A DNA stretch of 64,000 bases, from positions 4,772,001-4,836,000 of the forward strand of contig NZ_CP132342.1 in NCBI RefSeq assembly GCF_040529055.1, read 5' to 3'. The position numbers were made by a program, and so were the translations under genes. The DNA is from Xanthomonas sontii (GTDB taxonomy: Bacteria; Pseudomonadota; Gammaproteobacteria; Xanthomonadales; Xanthomonadaceae). A model generated the notes under the pieces. That model had not been told where the DNA came from and searched no databases. It was given only the letters and a program-made list of their open reading frames with translations. Below, piece by piece: positions 19,247 to 28,351 of this stretch. Each line of letters opens with the position of its first letter. The stretch's first letter is position 1.

Positions 19247-21562
19247 TCAGTGCAAGGTCGCGCTATGCGGATCGAGACGGTCGATGACGCCCTGCATGGC
19301 GCTGTCGAAGGCGCCGTCGTCGACGTGCGCGCGCAGCCGGCCCAGCCGCACCATCACCGCCAGTTCTTCCGGCGAGGCCACGCAGAAGCGCACGCCGCGC
19401 CGGTTGACGAACAGCAGGCGCGACGAGATCGGGCTCACCCACGACAGCTTGCCGGCCTGCATCTTGCCGTCGCGGTCGACGAAATCCAGCCAGGTGCCGA
19501 TCTGCATCGTGCGGAAGCGGTCGGCATCGGCGTTGTCGAAATCGTCCATGGTCTGCGGCGGCGCCACGTCCACCGGTTGCGCCTCCTGCACCGGCGGCTG
19601 CGGCAGCGCCACCTGCGGCAACTCCGGCAGCGGCCGCTCCAGTTCCGGGCGCAGCTCGGCCACCGCCTGCAGCGTGTCGTGCAGCGCGTCGATCGCGGCC
19701 GTGGCCGCCTCGGCATGCAGGCCGACGCTGGCGAAGACCCGCTGCAGCGCGCCCTGCCAGGCCTGCAGCCAGGGCTTGCCGACGATGTGCCGCTGCGCCT
19801 CGGCGGCTTCCTCGAGCAGGCCGTCGGCCAGCGCCAGCGCATCGCGCACGCCGGGGCCGCCCTCGCCTTCGCGCAGCATCGCCATGGTCAGGTGGTGCTG
19901 CCACGGCTGCCGCAGGAAATCCTGCAACGCCTGCGGCAACTGCCGGCCCTGCAGGCGCACCTGCAGTTCGGCCTCGGCGCGCTGCCGCGCCAGTTCCAGC
20001 TTCTCCTGGCCGCGCTGGGTCTCGGCGGCGCGGCGCTCGGCGATCTCGATGCGGCGGCGGTGCTGCACCAGGAAATCGCGGAATTCCTCTTCCAGGGTCA
20101 GGAAGATCGCCAGGTTCTCGTTGAACTCGGCCACCAGCCGGTCGATGATCTCCTCGACCTTGCCCATCAGCACGCGCTCGGCCTGGCTCTCGCCGGTGTT
20201 GCCCTCGCAGGCCTCGGCCAGCGAATTGAGCAGGCGTCGCGCCGGATGGGTCTTCTGCACGAACATGCGCCGGTCCAGCAATGCGACCTTGACGAACGGC
20301 ACCACCAGCCGGCCGATCAATTCGCGCGAGCGGCCTTCCAGGTCGCGCTCGTCCAGCATCACGTCGAACAGCATGCCGACCAGGTCGATCGCATCCTCGT
20401 CGACCGGATCCAGCCGTGCATGCGCCGGGTCCACGCCGAACTGGGTGGCGTTGGACAGCACCTCGCTCTTGAGCCGCTGCGCAAGCGACTCGCTGTCGTC
20501 GCCGATCGCCGCGCGCAGGGTGGCGCTGGGCGTGGCCTGCAGCAGCGACAGCACCGACATCATCTCGCGCTGGCTCAGCGGGCGTTGCTGGCCGACCGCC
20601 GCGGTCGCCGCGGAGGTGGCGCTCTCGCGCGCGTTGCGGGTCTGCTGCAACAGTTCGTGCAACGCCTCCAGCAACACGCCCTGACTACCGCCGGGCAGGC
20701 GCGCCTCGCCGTCGTCGTAGCGCTCGCCGGCCTGCAGGCTGCCGCGGCGCTCGGCCCAGCGGTTGACGAAGCGGTTGGCCCAGGCCGGCGCGTAGTGTTC
20801 TTCGTCCTCGCCCAGCTCGGCACCGACGCCATCCCCGGCAGCGCCGGCCTCGCGCGGCGGGCGCTGCTCCGGCGGCGGTGCGCGCCGCGGCGGCGGCGGC
20901 GGTCGCGGCCGCGAGATCTCCGGCATGATCCCGGCCTGGGCGAGGCTGTCGTCCAGATCCTGGTAGAGCTTGCCGACCCCGGCGGTGAAGTCGCGTTCGC
21001 ACAGCTTGATCAGCACCAGCCGCACTTCCGGGGCCAGGTCGCTGGTGGAGAACGCGGCATGCACGGCCACGCCGATGTGTTCGGGGCCGATCGGATTGGT
21101 GTCCGCATCCAGCTCCAGGCCGCCGGCGATCCAGCCCAGGCGCCGGTCGATGCGGGTCAGCACCGGCTTCCATTCGCGCAGCAGCACGCTGGCGAGGTTG
21201 CGTACCGCCAGCCGCGACTCCAGCTCGTGTTCGGAGATCAGGCTCAGGCCCTGCCCGTAGCCGGCCAGGGCGACTTCGGCCGAGAGCGGCGCGCCGGCCT
21301 CCAGCGCTTCCCAGGCGGTATGCAGCTGGGCGCGGAAGCGCGCGGCGATCTCGTCGCGACGACGGCGCAGTTCGCGCATGCCGTCGAGGAACAGCAACTG
21401 CGACGCGCCGGCACTCTCGGCGCGGTCGAACAGCACGTCGTCGAAATGCGCCAGCGCCGCGGCGAAGGCCTGGCCCAGCACTGGCAGCATGCCCTCGCGC
21501 GCCTGCGTCAACAGGCGCGGGTCACGCGCCGGGTGTGCGTGCGGGCTGGGGCTGAAACTCAT
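19247..21562 (-). CDS. DUF1631 family protein (copy 1)
   Basis: A 771-residue acidic, mainly helical protein of the DUF1631 family, sometimes mislabelled as thymidine phosphorylase. Conserved-looking blocks are LLFLDGMRELRRRRDEIAARFRAQL (about 56-80), DTNPIGPEHIGVAVHAAF, DEDAIDLVGMLFDVMLDERDL, KTHPARRLLNSLAEACEGN, and the C-terminal PilZ-like stretch IGTWLDFVDRDGKMQAGKLSWVSPISSRLLFVNRRG. The last part reads like a PilZ domain, which could bind cyclic di-GMP; that is inference. It is followed downstream by nothing on the same strand for 500 bp. A paralogue of nearly equal length lies just upstream. Confidence 0.88.
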   Translation of the reverse strand: MSFSPSPHAHPARDPRLLTQAREGMLPVLGQAFAAALAHFDDVLFDRAESAGASQLLFLDGMRELRRRRDEIAARFRAQLHTAWEALEAGAPLSAEVALAGYGQGLSLISEHELESRLAVRNLASVLLREWKPVLTRIDRRLGWIAGGLELDADTNPIGPEHIGVAVHAAFSTSDLAPEVRLVLIKLCERDFTAGVGKLYQDLDDSLAQAGIMPEISRPRPPPPPRRAPPPEQRPPREAGAAGDGVGAELGEDEEHYAPAWANRFVNRWAERRGSLQAGERYDDGEARLPGGSQGVLLEALHELLQQTRNARESATSAATAAVGQQRPLSQREMMSVLSLLQATPSATLRAAIGDDSESLAQRLKSEVLSNATQFGVDPAHARLDPVDEDAIDLVGMLFDVMLDERDLEGRSRELIGRLVVPFVKVALLDRRMFVQKTHPARRLLNSLAEACEGNTGESQAERVLMGKVEEIIDRLVAEFNENLAIFLTLEEEFRDFLVQHRRRIEIAERRAAETQRGQEKLELARQRAEAELQVRLQGRQLPQALQDFLRQPWQHHLTMAMLREGEGGPGVRDALALADGLLEEAAEAQRHIVGKPWLQAWQGALQRVFASVGLHAEAATAAIDALHDTLQAVAELRPELERPLPELPQVALPQPPVQEAQPVDVAPPQTMDDFDNADADRFRTMQIGTWLDFVDRDGKMQAGKLSWVSPISSRLLFVNRRGVRFCVASPEELAVMVRLGRLRAHVDDGAFDSAMQGVIDRLDPHSATLH

Positions 21563-21785
21563 GCGCGACGGCTCCGCGCCATGGACGGCGCCAGATAGAA
21601 GGAAGGTGGAAGACGATCGGACGCGGCCCCTGTTTCCGCTCCTGCATGGTAGGCAAGGTGTCTGAACAGCGACCGTGATGCGCTGCGCATTTCTGGCTCC
21701 AGAACGTGACCTCGTGCAGGATCGTAGGCATGGAAGGCGTCACTACGGCGGCAATGCGGCATGAATACGGCACGCCCGTCGAGGA

Positions 21786-24017
21786 TCAGGCCGCCACCGC
21801 CACCCGTTCCAGGCGGTCGACCACGCCCTGCATGGCGCTGTAGAAGGCATCGTCGTCACGATGCAGGCGCAGCCGGTCCAGCCGCGCCATCACTGCCAGC
21901 GCCTCGGCCGAGGCGACGCACAGCCGCCCGCCGCGGCGGTTGACGAACAGCAGGCGCGCCGAGATCGGGCTCACCCAGGTCAGCTTGCCGGGCTGCACGC
22001 GGCCTTCGCGGTCGACGAAGTCCAGCCAGGTTCCCAGCGGCAGGATGCGGAAGTAATCGGCGGTGATGTGGTCGAAATCGGTGGCCTGGGCCGGTTCCGG
22101 CAGTGCCGGCACGGTCTCGGCGGCGGGCGGCTCGGGCACGTCCACGCCCGTCGCCGGCAGCGCGGCCTGCAGCGGCCGCGCGTGCGCCAGGTCGTCCAGC
22201 GCCGTGTGCAGGGCCTGCCAGGCGGCTTCGGCCGCCGCGGCGTCCAGGCCGACGCTGGTCCACAGCCGGGTCAGCTCGGCATGTTGCGGCTGCAGCCAGC
22301 CTTCTACCGGCACCACACCGTTCCGGGCCTGGCGGCACTGCGCCAGCACCGCATCGCCCAGCGCCAGCGCCGCGGCGAGCGCGCTGCCCTGACCGTCGTC
22401 GCGCAAGGCCGACTGCTGCACGTACTGGCACCAGGACTGGCGCAGGAAGGCCTCGATGGGCAGCGGCACGGTCAGGTCGTCGCCGGCCTGTTGCAGCAGA
22501 TCGTGCAGCGCCTGCGCGGCGCGCTGCCGGGCGACCTCGCGGCGCTCCTCCGCCCGTTGCAGTTCGGCCGCGCGGCGCTCGGCGATCTCCACCCGGCGCC
22601 GGTACTGCTCGTAGGCGCTGCCGAACTCGGCCTCCAGCGCCAGGAACACCGCCAGGTGCTCGTCGAAATCGCGCACCACCCGCTCCACCGCCGCCTGCGC
22701 CTGCGCCAGCAGCGCCTGCTCCGGGCCGGTGCTGCCGGCATTGCCGTCGCAGGCGTCGGCCAGCAGATTGAGCAGGCGCCGCGCCGGATGCCCGTCGCGC
22801 ACGAACAGGCGCCCGTCGATCAGCGCCACCTTGGCCATCGGCACCAGCATCTGCCCCAGCAGCTCGCGCTGCGCGGGTTGCAGCACGCATTCCTCCAGCA
22901 TCACATCGAACAGCAGGCCGACCAGATCGAGGGTGTCGGCATCGGCCGGATCCAGGCAGGTGCTGGCCGGGTCCAGGCCGAGCGAGGCGCCGATACCGGC
23001 GATCTGCCGGCGCAGGCCCAGCGCCAGCGGGCCGCCGTGTTCGCAGACCGCGGCGAATCCGGCCAACGGCATGGTCTGCAGCAACGACAGCACCGACAGC
23101 AGCTCGCGCGGCGACAGGCAGCGCCGGCCGTCGCCCGGGCCCGCGTCCGGCTGCGCCTCGTGCAGCAGCGCGCGCAGCGCCGGCGGCAGCACCTCCTGCT
23201 CGTTGCGCGCGTGCGCGTCCAGGGCGCGCGCGGCGCGGCGCTGCGCCGCCGACAGCGGCGCGGCGGTGTCCCAGTTCTCGAAGAAGCGGCTGATCCAGTC
23301 CGGCGCCGCCTCGTCCTCGCTCGCGCCCAGGCGCGGGATGGCGCGGCGGCGCGGGCGCCCGCTCGGCAGCGCGCGGGCGCGCGCGACCTCGTTCAGGCGC
23401 TGCTCCAGTTGCGCATACAGTTCGCCGACGCGCTCCTGCAGTTCCTGCTCGCAGATCTTGACGATCGCCAGTTGCACCTGCGGCGCCAGCACCAGCCCGT
23501 GCAGCGCCGCATACACCGCCGCGCCCACGTGCTCGGGGCCGAACGGGTTGTTGTCGGCATCGATGCGCTGGCCGCCGGCGATGAAGCCGAGGAATCGGTT
23601 CAGCCGCATCAGCTCCGGCCGCCAGCGGTGCTGGATCGCCCCAGCCAGGTTGCGCACCGCCAGGCGCACGTCCAGTTCCTGTTCCGAGACCAGGCTGAGG
23701 TCGCCGCGCTCGCGCGCCAGGCTGCGCTCCACCGACAGCGGACGGCCGGCTTCCAGCGCCTGCCAGGCCTGGGCCAGGTGCGCGCGGAAGCGCGCGGCGA
23801 TCGGCTCGCGCTGCTGGCGCAGCAGCTGGATCGCCTCGAAATAATCGTTCTGGGTCGGCCCGGCGCGCTCGGCCATGCGGAACAGCGCTTCGGCCAGCAC
23901 ATCCAGCACCTCGCCGAAAGCGCCGGCGAGCGGAACCGACACCACATCCCGGACCTGATCGAGCAGATCCGCGTTGCGGCTGGGCGACAACTCTTCAGCG
24001 TATTCAGCAAGGGTCAT
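21786..24017 (-). CDS. DUF1631 family protein (copy 2)
   Basis: A 743-residue paralogue of the neighbouring DUF1631 protein with the same order of blocks: AIQLLRQQREPIAARFRAHLAQAW, DNNPFGPEHVGAAVYAAL, DADTLDLVGLLFDVMLEECVL, DGHPARRLLNLLADACDGN, and a C-terminal LGTWLDFVDREGRVQPGKLTWVSPISARLLFVNRRGG. The start is set at MTLAEYAEELSPS; the longer frame adds about 32 residues with no family resemblance. Conservation is strongest at both ends and weaker in the middle, as expected for an old duplication. Function unknown; the C-terminus looks PilZ-like. Confidence 0.87.
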   Translation of the reverse strand: MTLAEYAEELSPSRNADLLDQVRDVVSVPLAGAFGEVLDVLAEALFRMAERAGPTQNDYFEAIQLLRQQREPIAARFRAHLAQAWQALEAGRPLSVERSLARERGDLSLVSEQELDVRLAVRNLAGAIQHRWRPELMRLNRFLGFIAGGQRIDADNNPFGPEHVGAAVYAALHGLVLAPQVQLAIVKICEQELQERVGELYAQLEQRLNEVARARALPSGRPRRRAIPRLGASEDEAAPDWISRFFENWDTAAPLSAAQRRAARALDAHARNEQEVLPPALRALLHEAQPDAGPGDGRRCLSPRELLSVLSLLQTMPLAGFAAVCEHGGPLALGLRRQIAGIGASLGLDPASTCLDPADADTLDLVGLLFDVMLEECVLQPAQRELLGQMLVPMAKVALIDGRLFVRDGHPARRLLNLLADACDGNAGSTGPEQALLAQAQAAVERVVRDFDEHLAVFLALEAEFGSAYEQYRRRVEIAERRAAELQRAEERREVARQRAAQALHDLLQQAGDDLTVPLPIEAFLRQSWCQYVQQSALRDDGQGSALAAALALGDAVLAQCRQARNGVVPVEGWLQPQHAELTRLWTSVGLDAAAAEAAWQALHTALDDLAHARPLQAALPATGVDVPEPPAAETVPALPEPAQATDFDHITADYFRILPLGTWLDFVDREGRVQPGKLTWVSPISARLLFVNRRGGRLCVASAEALAVMARLDRLRLHRDDDAFYSAMQGVVDRLERVAVAA

Positions 24018-24172
24018 GGCAGTGTGATACGCAGGCAGCAGTGAGACCGACGTCAATTCGGAAGCTAGCGGCAGATCAGCAACACAACGCGATTGTCCGT
24101 GTAACTGCGGCATCCGCTGCCGCCTGCGAGCGCCCGACTATAATTCCGCGCCCGCCCCACGGAATCGAGACT

Positions 24173-24748
24173 ATGCGCACAATTCATTCGCTGCAAGCGC
24201 TGGATGCGCGCCGTTCAGTGCCATCCAAGCAGTTGGGCGAGCCGGGACCGGACGCGGAGACGCTGCTGGCCATGCTGCAGTCGGCGGTGCGTGTCCCCGA
24301 TCACGGAAAGCTGGTGCCGTTCCGCTTCCTGCGCATCGCCGGCCCGGCGCGTCAGGCCCTGGGCGACATCCTCGCCGCGCGCACCCTGCAGCGCGATCCC
24401 GGCGCGGCGCCGGCGGCGGTGGAGAAGGATCGCGAACGCTTCGCGCATGCGCCGGTGGTGATCGCGGTGATCGCCTGCCTGCAGCGCGGACACAAGGTGC
24501 CGGAAATCGAACAGTGGATGACCGCCGGTTCGGTGTGCTTCGCGCTGCTGCAGGCCGCGCAGGCCTACGGCTTCGGCGCGCAGTGGCTGACCGGCTGGAT
24601 GGCGTATGACGAAACGGTGTCCGCGCGGCTGGGCCTGGCCGAGCACGAGCACGTCGCCGGCTTCATCCACATCGGCACCGCCCGCCTCGACGTGCCGGAG
24701 CGCGAGCGGCCGGATCCGCGCGCGCTGCTCAGCGACTGGACGCCGTGA
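24173..24748 (+). CDS. Nitroreductase family protein (YdjA-like)
   Basis: A 191-residue flavoprotein of the nitroreductase superfamily, close in size to E. coli YdjA (183 residues). The FMN-binding start is ALDARRSVPSKQLGEPGP, with the AVRVPDHGKLVPFRFLRIAG segment (about 37-56) and the later block QAAQAYGFGAQWLTGWMAYDE (about 125-145). These enzymes reduce nitro compounds or quinones with NAD(P)H; the natural substrate is unknown. The ATG at 24173 is 28 bp after a TATAAT sequence at 24139-24144, though no good -35 box is seen at the proper distance. Its stop overlaps the GTG start of the exonuclease gene. Confidence 0.9.
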   Translation: MRTIHSLQALDARRSVPSKQLGEPGPDAETLLAMLQSAVRVPDHGKLVPFRFLRIAGPARQALGDILAARTLQRDPGAAPAAVEKDRERFAHAPVVIAVIACLQRGHKVPEIEQWMTAGSVCFALLQAAQAYGFGAQWLTGWMAYDETVSARLGLAEHEHVAGFIHIGTARLDVPERERPDPRALLSDWTP

Positions 24749-25668
24749 ACGCAGGCCTGCCCGTGTCGCGGCCGCTGTACCTGGTCGACGCCAGCCTATA
24801 CGTGTTCCGCGCCTGGCATTCGATTCCCGACGAATTCCAGGACGCACAGGGCTGGCCGACCAATGCGGTGCACGGCTTCGCGCGCTTCCTGCTCGACCTG
24901 CTCGAGCGCGAGCGCCCGCAGCACATCGTGATCGCCTTCGACGAAGCGCTGGACAGCTGCTTCCGGCATCGCCTGTACGCCGCCTACAAGGCCAACCGCG
25001 CGCCGGCGCCGGACGCGCTGCGCCGCCAGTTCGCGCACTGCAAGGCGCTGTGCGCGGCCCTGGGCCTGGGCGTGCTGGCGCACCACGACTACGAGGCCGA
25101 CGACCTGATCGGCAGCGCCCTGCACCGTGCGCGCGGCGACGGTTTCCACGGCGTGATCGTGTCCGCCGACAAGGATCTGTCGCAGCTGCTGCTGGAGTTC
25201 GACGAACAATGGGACTACGGCCGCGGCCAGCGCTGGGGCGCGGCCGGGGTCAAGGCGCGCCATGGGGTGCATGCGCACCAGATCGCCGACTACCTGGCGC
25301 TGACCGGCGATGCGATCGACAACATTCCCGGCGTCACCGGCATCGGCGCCAAGTCGGCGGCGATCCTGCTGGCGCATTTCGGCGACCTGGACACGCTGCT
25401 GGCGCGGGTCGACGAAGTGGCGTTCCTGCGCCTGCGCGGCGCTGCGCAGATGGCCGTGCGCCTGCGCGAGCAGCGCGAGCACGCGCTGCTGTGGCGGCAG
25501 CTGACCACCATCGCCCTGGACGCGCCGCTGCACACGGCCGCGCCGGGGTTCGCCCGCGGCGCGGCCGATGCCGACATGCTGCACGGCCTGTGCGAGGCGC
25601 TGCGCTTCGGGCCGCTGACCCGACGCCGCCTGCTGCAGGCGGCCGGCCTGGAGTTTGTGGCCGGCTGA
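24745..25668 (+). CDS. 5'-3' exonuclease (PolA N-domain/FEN-like)
   Basis: A 307-residue protein resembling the N-terminal 5' nuclease domain of DNA polymerase I. Motifs are PLYLVDASLYVFRAWHS (metal-binding Asp), HIVIAFDEALDSCFRHRLYAAYKANR, DYEADDLIGSALHRAR, VIVSADKDLSQLL, and the helix-3-turn-helix GDAIDNIPGVTGIGAKSAAILL (about 190-211). It is a stand-alone exonuclease/flap endonuclease probably acting in Okazaki fragment or repair processing. The GTG start overlaps the nitroreductase stop (GTGA). It is longer than E. coli Xni (251 residues). The C-terminal ~60 residues are less conserved. Confidence 0.92.
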   Translation: MNAGLPVSRPLYLVDASLYVFRAWHSIPDEFQDAQGWPTNAVHGFARFLLDLLERERPQHIVIAFDEALDSCFRHRLYAAYKANRAPAPDALRRQFAHCKALCAALGLGVLAHHDYEADDLIGSALHRARGDGFHGVIVSADKDLSQLLLEFDEQWDYGRGQRWGAAGVKARHGVHAHQIADYLALTGDAIDNIPGVTGIGAKSAAILLAHFGDLDTLLARVDEVAFLRLRGAAQMAVRLREQREHALLWRQLTTIALDAPLHTAAPGFARGAADADMLHGLCEALRFGPLTRRRLLQAAGLEFVAG

Positions 25669-25906
25669 GCGCTGACCTTCGCCACGGGCAGGCGATGCCG
25701 CTGCCCGAAGCAGGCACGCTCTCGCACGCGTTGTGTCGGTTGCACTGTGTGGTCGCTGGCGCCGAGCGACTCGCGCGGCGCCAGCGCCCCCGGGCACGAC
25801 CAGGCGCGCATCAAAAAAACACAGCGCACGTTCTACACTGCACCGCATCGCCGGACCGCGCCGTGCGCGACCGCGCCTTCTTCCTCCGCCATCTTGCGAG
25901 CTGCCC

Positions 25907-26458
25907 ATGCCCCGCCACGATTCCCCGCCCCGCGTCGTCTACGAAGGCAAGTACCAGCGCATGGTCGTGCGCGGCACCTGGGAGTATTCCGAGCGCGTGC
26001 ATGCCGGCGGCCTGGCCGCGATCATCGTGGCGGTCACGCCGGACGACGAGGTGCTGTTCGTCGAACAGTTCCGCGTGCCGCTGCAGGCGCGCACCATCGA
26101 GATGCCGGCCGGCCTGGTCGGCGACATCGATGCCGGCGAATCGATCGAGGTGTCGGCGGTGCGCGAACTGGAAGAGGAAACCGGCTGGACCGCCGAGCAC
26201 GCCGAAGTGCTGCTGATCGGCCCGACCTCGGCCGGCGCCAGCAACGAGAAGATCGCCTTCGTGCGCGCCAGCGGCCTGCGCAAGGTCGGCAACGGCGGCG
26301 GCGACGCCAGCGAGGACATCACCGTGCATTCGGTGCCGCGCTCGCGCGCCGCCGCGTGGCTGGTGCAGAAGATGGGCGAAGGCTACGCACTGGATGCGAA
26401 GCTGTGGGCGGGGCTGTGGATGATCGAACACGAACTCGACGGCACGCCGCGTGGCTGA
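25907..26458 (+). CDS. NUDIX hydrolase, ADP-ribose pyrophosphatase type
   Basis: A 183-residue NUDIX hydrolase. The box fits GX5EX7REUXEEXGU exactly, read across GDIDAGESIE and VRELEEETGW (about residues 68-90). The flanking VLFVEQFRVPLQARTIEMPAG is typical of ADP-ribose/ADP-sugar pyrophosphatases. It probably cleaves ADP-ribose or a related nucleotide diphosphate. I chose MPRHDSPPRVV at 25907; the longer GTG-initiated frame lacks family resemblance and low-GC bases near 25810-25840 look promoter-like. The end overlaps the next gene by 8 bp, suggesting coupled translation with the N-formylglutamate amidohydrolase-like gene. Confidence 0.92.
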   Translation: MPRHDSPPRVVYEGKYQRMVVRGTWEYSERVHAGGLAAIIVAVTPDDEVLFVEQFRVPLQARTIEMPAGLVGDIDAGESIEVSAVRELEEETGWTAEHAEVLLIGPTSAGASNEKIAFVRASGLRKVGNGGGDASEDITVHSVPRSRAAAWLVQKMGEGYALDAKLWAGLWMIEHELDGTPRG

Positions 26459-27248
26459 GGGTCTCAGCCACGCATTGCCGCCGCTGCTGGGCGCGGACGA
26501 CCCGGCGGTGTTCAGCATCCACCGACCACACGGCACCTCGCCGTTCGTGCTGCTGGCGGACCACGCCGGCCAGGCAGTGCCGCGCGCGTTGCACGGCCTC
26601 GGCCTGGCGCAGGCGGAACTGGATCGGCACATCGGCTGGGACATCGGCATCGCCGGCACCACCCGCGCGCTGTCCGCGCTGCTCGACGCCTGGGCGATCG
26701 AACAGACCTATTCGCGGCTGCTGATCGACTGCAACCGCCCGCTCGCCTCGCCGACACTGATCCCGTCCGTCAGCGACCGCACCGTGGTGCCGGGCAACGC
26801 CGCACTCACGGCGGCGCAGCGGCAGCAGCGCATCGACGCCGTGCATGCGCCCTACCACGCGCGCATCGACGCCGAACTGGACGCACGCCGCGCCGCCGCG
26901 CGCCCCACCGTGCTGGTGATGATGCACAGCTTCACCCCGGTGATGGACGGCGTGCCGCGGCCCTGGCATGCCGGCGTGCTGTATCACCGCGACACCCGCT
27001 TCGCCCACGCGCTGCTGCAGGCGCTGCGCGCGGAAGACGACCTGCTGGTCGGCGACAACGCGCCGTATGCGGTCAGCGACAGCAGCGACTACGCGGTGCC
27101 CGTGCACGGCGAAGGCCGCGGCCTGCCGCATGTGGAACTGGAGATCCGCCAGGACCTGATCGCCGATGCCGCCGGCCAGCAGGCCTGGGCGCAGCGGCTG
27201 GCGCGGATCTTCACCAGGCTGCAGCCGCAGTTGCTGGCGCTGCGCTGA
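26451..27248 (+). CDS. N-formylglutamate amidohydrolase family protein
   Basis: A 265-residue metalloenzyme-like protein of the FGase family. Conserved pieces include VFSIHRPHGTSPFVLLADHAG near the N-terminus, DRHIGWDIGIAGTTRALSALL (about 64-84), YSRLLIDCNRPLASPTLIP, LVMMHSFTPVMDG (about 156-168) and the C-terminal LPHVELEIRQDLI. Family members hydrolyse N-formylglutamate in histidine degradation or related amides; no hut genes are nearby, so the substrate is open. The GTG start lies inside the NUDIX gene. It ends 30 bp before a convergent gene of unknown function. Confidence 0.87.
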   Translation: MAEGLSHALPPLLGADDPAVFSIHRPHGTSPFVLLADHAGQAVPRALHGLGLAQAELDRHIGWDIGIAGTTRALSALLDAWAIEQTYSRLLIDCNRPLASPTLIPSVSDRTVVPGNAALTAAQRQQRIDAVHAPYHARIDAELDARRAAARPTVLVMMHSFTPVMDGVPRPWHAGVLYHRDTRFAHALLQALRAEDDLLVGDNAPYAVSDSSDYAVPVHGEGRGLPHVELEIRQDLIADAAGQQAWAQRLARIFTRLQPQLLALR

Positions 27249-27278
27249 GTAACGCCGACGCCCTTCCCGCACCACGCC

Positions 27279-27950
27279 TCATGCCAGCGTCGGCACTGGC
27301 ATCCACGGAAACGCCTTGTAGCCCTGCACCTGCAGCGGAACGCCGAGTGCGGCGAAATCGGCCGCGATCGCCGCGGCACGAAGACCATCCAATGCCTCGC
27401 CCACGGTCAGCGACCCGGCGCGACAGGCGGCCAACGCCTGGCCAATCGGCCAGTCCAGCAGGTGCGCGACCTGCTGCGCTATCGGCTTGACGCATTCGGG
27501 CGGACAGCGCGCAAGCACCAGATCGAACGAGGCAAAGACGCCTGCACCGACGCCAACCGCGCGCGCCGCCTCCCAAGCGTCCTCGTCCGCCTCGCCGAGC
27601 GCCTCGTCCACACCCTCGACCTGCAGGAACGCGTCGTACTCCGCGTAGTAGGCCAACGCCTGCGCGTAGTCGTATAACGTCGACAGCGGGCGTTGCCGCT
27701 TCTGCACGTCGAGCACGTCGGCGAACGTCGCCGGTTCCAGGTAGGGCGCCAAGCCCAGCGCGCGCGCCGCCGCGGGCGGTGTGTCATCGTCGCCGAATGC
27801 AGTGGCTTCGTCGGGCGGCAACCAGAAGCGCGCCTGCAGCGGATCCTCGCCGGTGGCATGCACCCAGCCGAACGCCTCGCGCACGTGGCCGTCGTCGTTG
27901 CAGGCGGCAAAGGCATCCAGCGTCTCACGCAAGGTCAATAGCGGAATCAT
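27279..27950 (-). CDS. Hypothetical protein, acidic, unknown function
   Basis: A 223-residue soluble acidic protein beginning MIPLLTLRETLDAFAACNDDGHVREAFGWVHATGEDP (read in parts). It has a Pro/Ala-rich middle and a tyrosine-rich helix DYAQALAYYAEYDAFLQVE, and ends with a beta segment near VPLQVQGYKAFPWMPVPTLA. I see no signal peptide, membrane helix or catalytic motif I recognise. The upstream in-frame extension to 28226 is Arg/Cys rich and looks non-coding, so I start at the ATG at 27950. It is convergent with the FGase-like gene. Codon use is like that of its neighbours. Confidence 0.7.
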   Translation of the reverse strand: MIPLLTLRETLDAFAACNDDGHVREAFGWVHATGEDPLQARFWLPPDEATAFGDDDTPPAAARALGLAPYLEPATFADVLDVQKRQRPLSTLYDYAQALAYYAEYDAFLQVEGVDEALGEADEDAWEAARAVGVGAGVFASFDLVLARCPPECVKPIAQQVAHLLDWPIGQALAACRAGSLTVGEALDGLRAAAIAADFAALGVPLQVQGYKAFPWMPVPTLA

Positions 27951-28351
27951 ACGTCGTCGGGCAGGCAGCGCGCGGCAGCGCAGTCTACGGCAGGTATGCG
28001 GACGCTGAAGGAGAATGAAGCCTGCGAGACCGGAGCGAGACGTCGCTGGACATCGCCTGGCGTGTCGATCCGCGATCCCGTTCGACGACGACCGCTCGCC
28101 CGCACCCAAGCAGTCCGCGACCGGCAGCGCCGCCGCGATGCGCCCCCAGTGCAGCGGTACGCGGCTGGCGCAGCGGCGCCCGCGATCCGCAACGCCCGGT
28201 TGCCCCTGCGGCCGTTCGGCATGCACTGGCCACGACGCCGCTCAGCATGCTGAAGCGGCTGCCGCCTGCCTTCACACTAAGCTGAGTGTCTCCTGCGCAC
28301 GCTCGGGCTGGACCGGTCCGTACCGGAAACCCGCCCCGCATCGGACACCAC
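27951..28351. other. Intergenic region, divergent promoters presumed
   Basis: These 401 bp between the divergent unknown gene and the transglutaminase-like gene contain only short frames with no coding character. I see no repeat, hairpin with a T-tract or clear promoter box. It presumably holds both divergent promoters. Confidence 0.5.

Noticed and set aside
19241..21598. 785-codon plus-strand frame opposite DUF1631 copy 1
   Set aside because: Antisense frame with His/Gln/Arg-rich low-complexity composition; the minus strand encodes a recognisable family.
24139..24144. TATAAT as a definite promoter of the nitroreductase gene
   Set aside because: No -35-like hexamer at 16-18 bp spacing; kept only as a remark.
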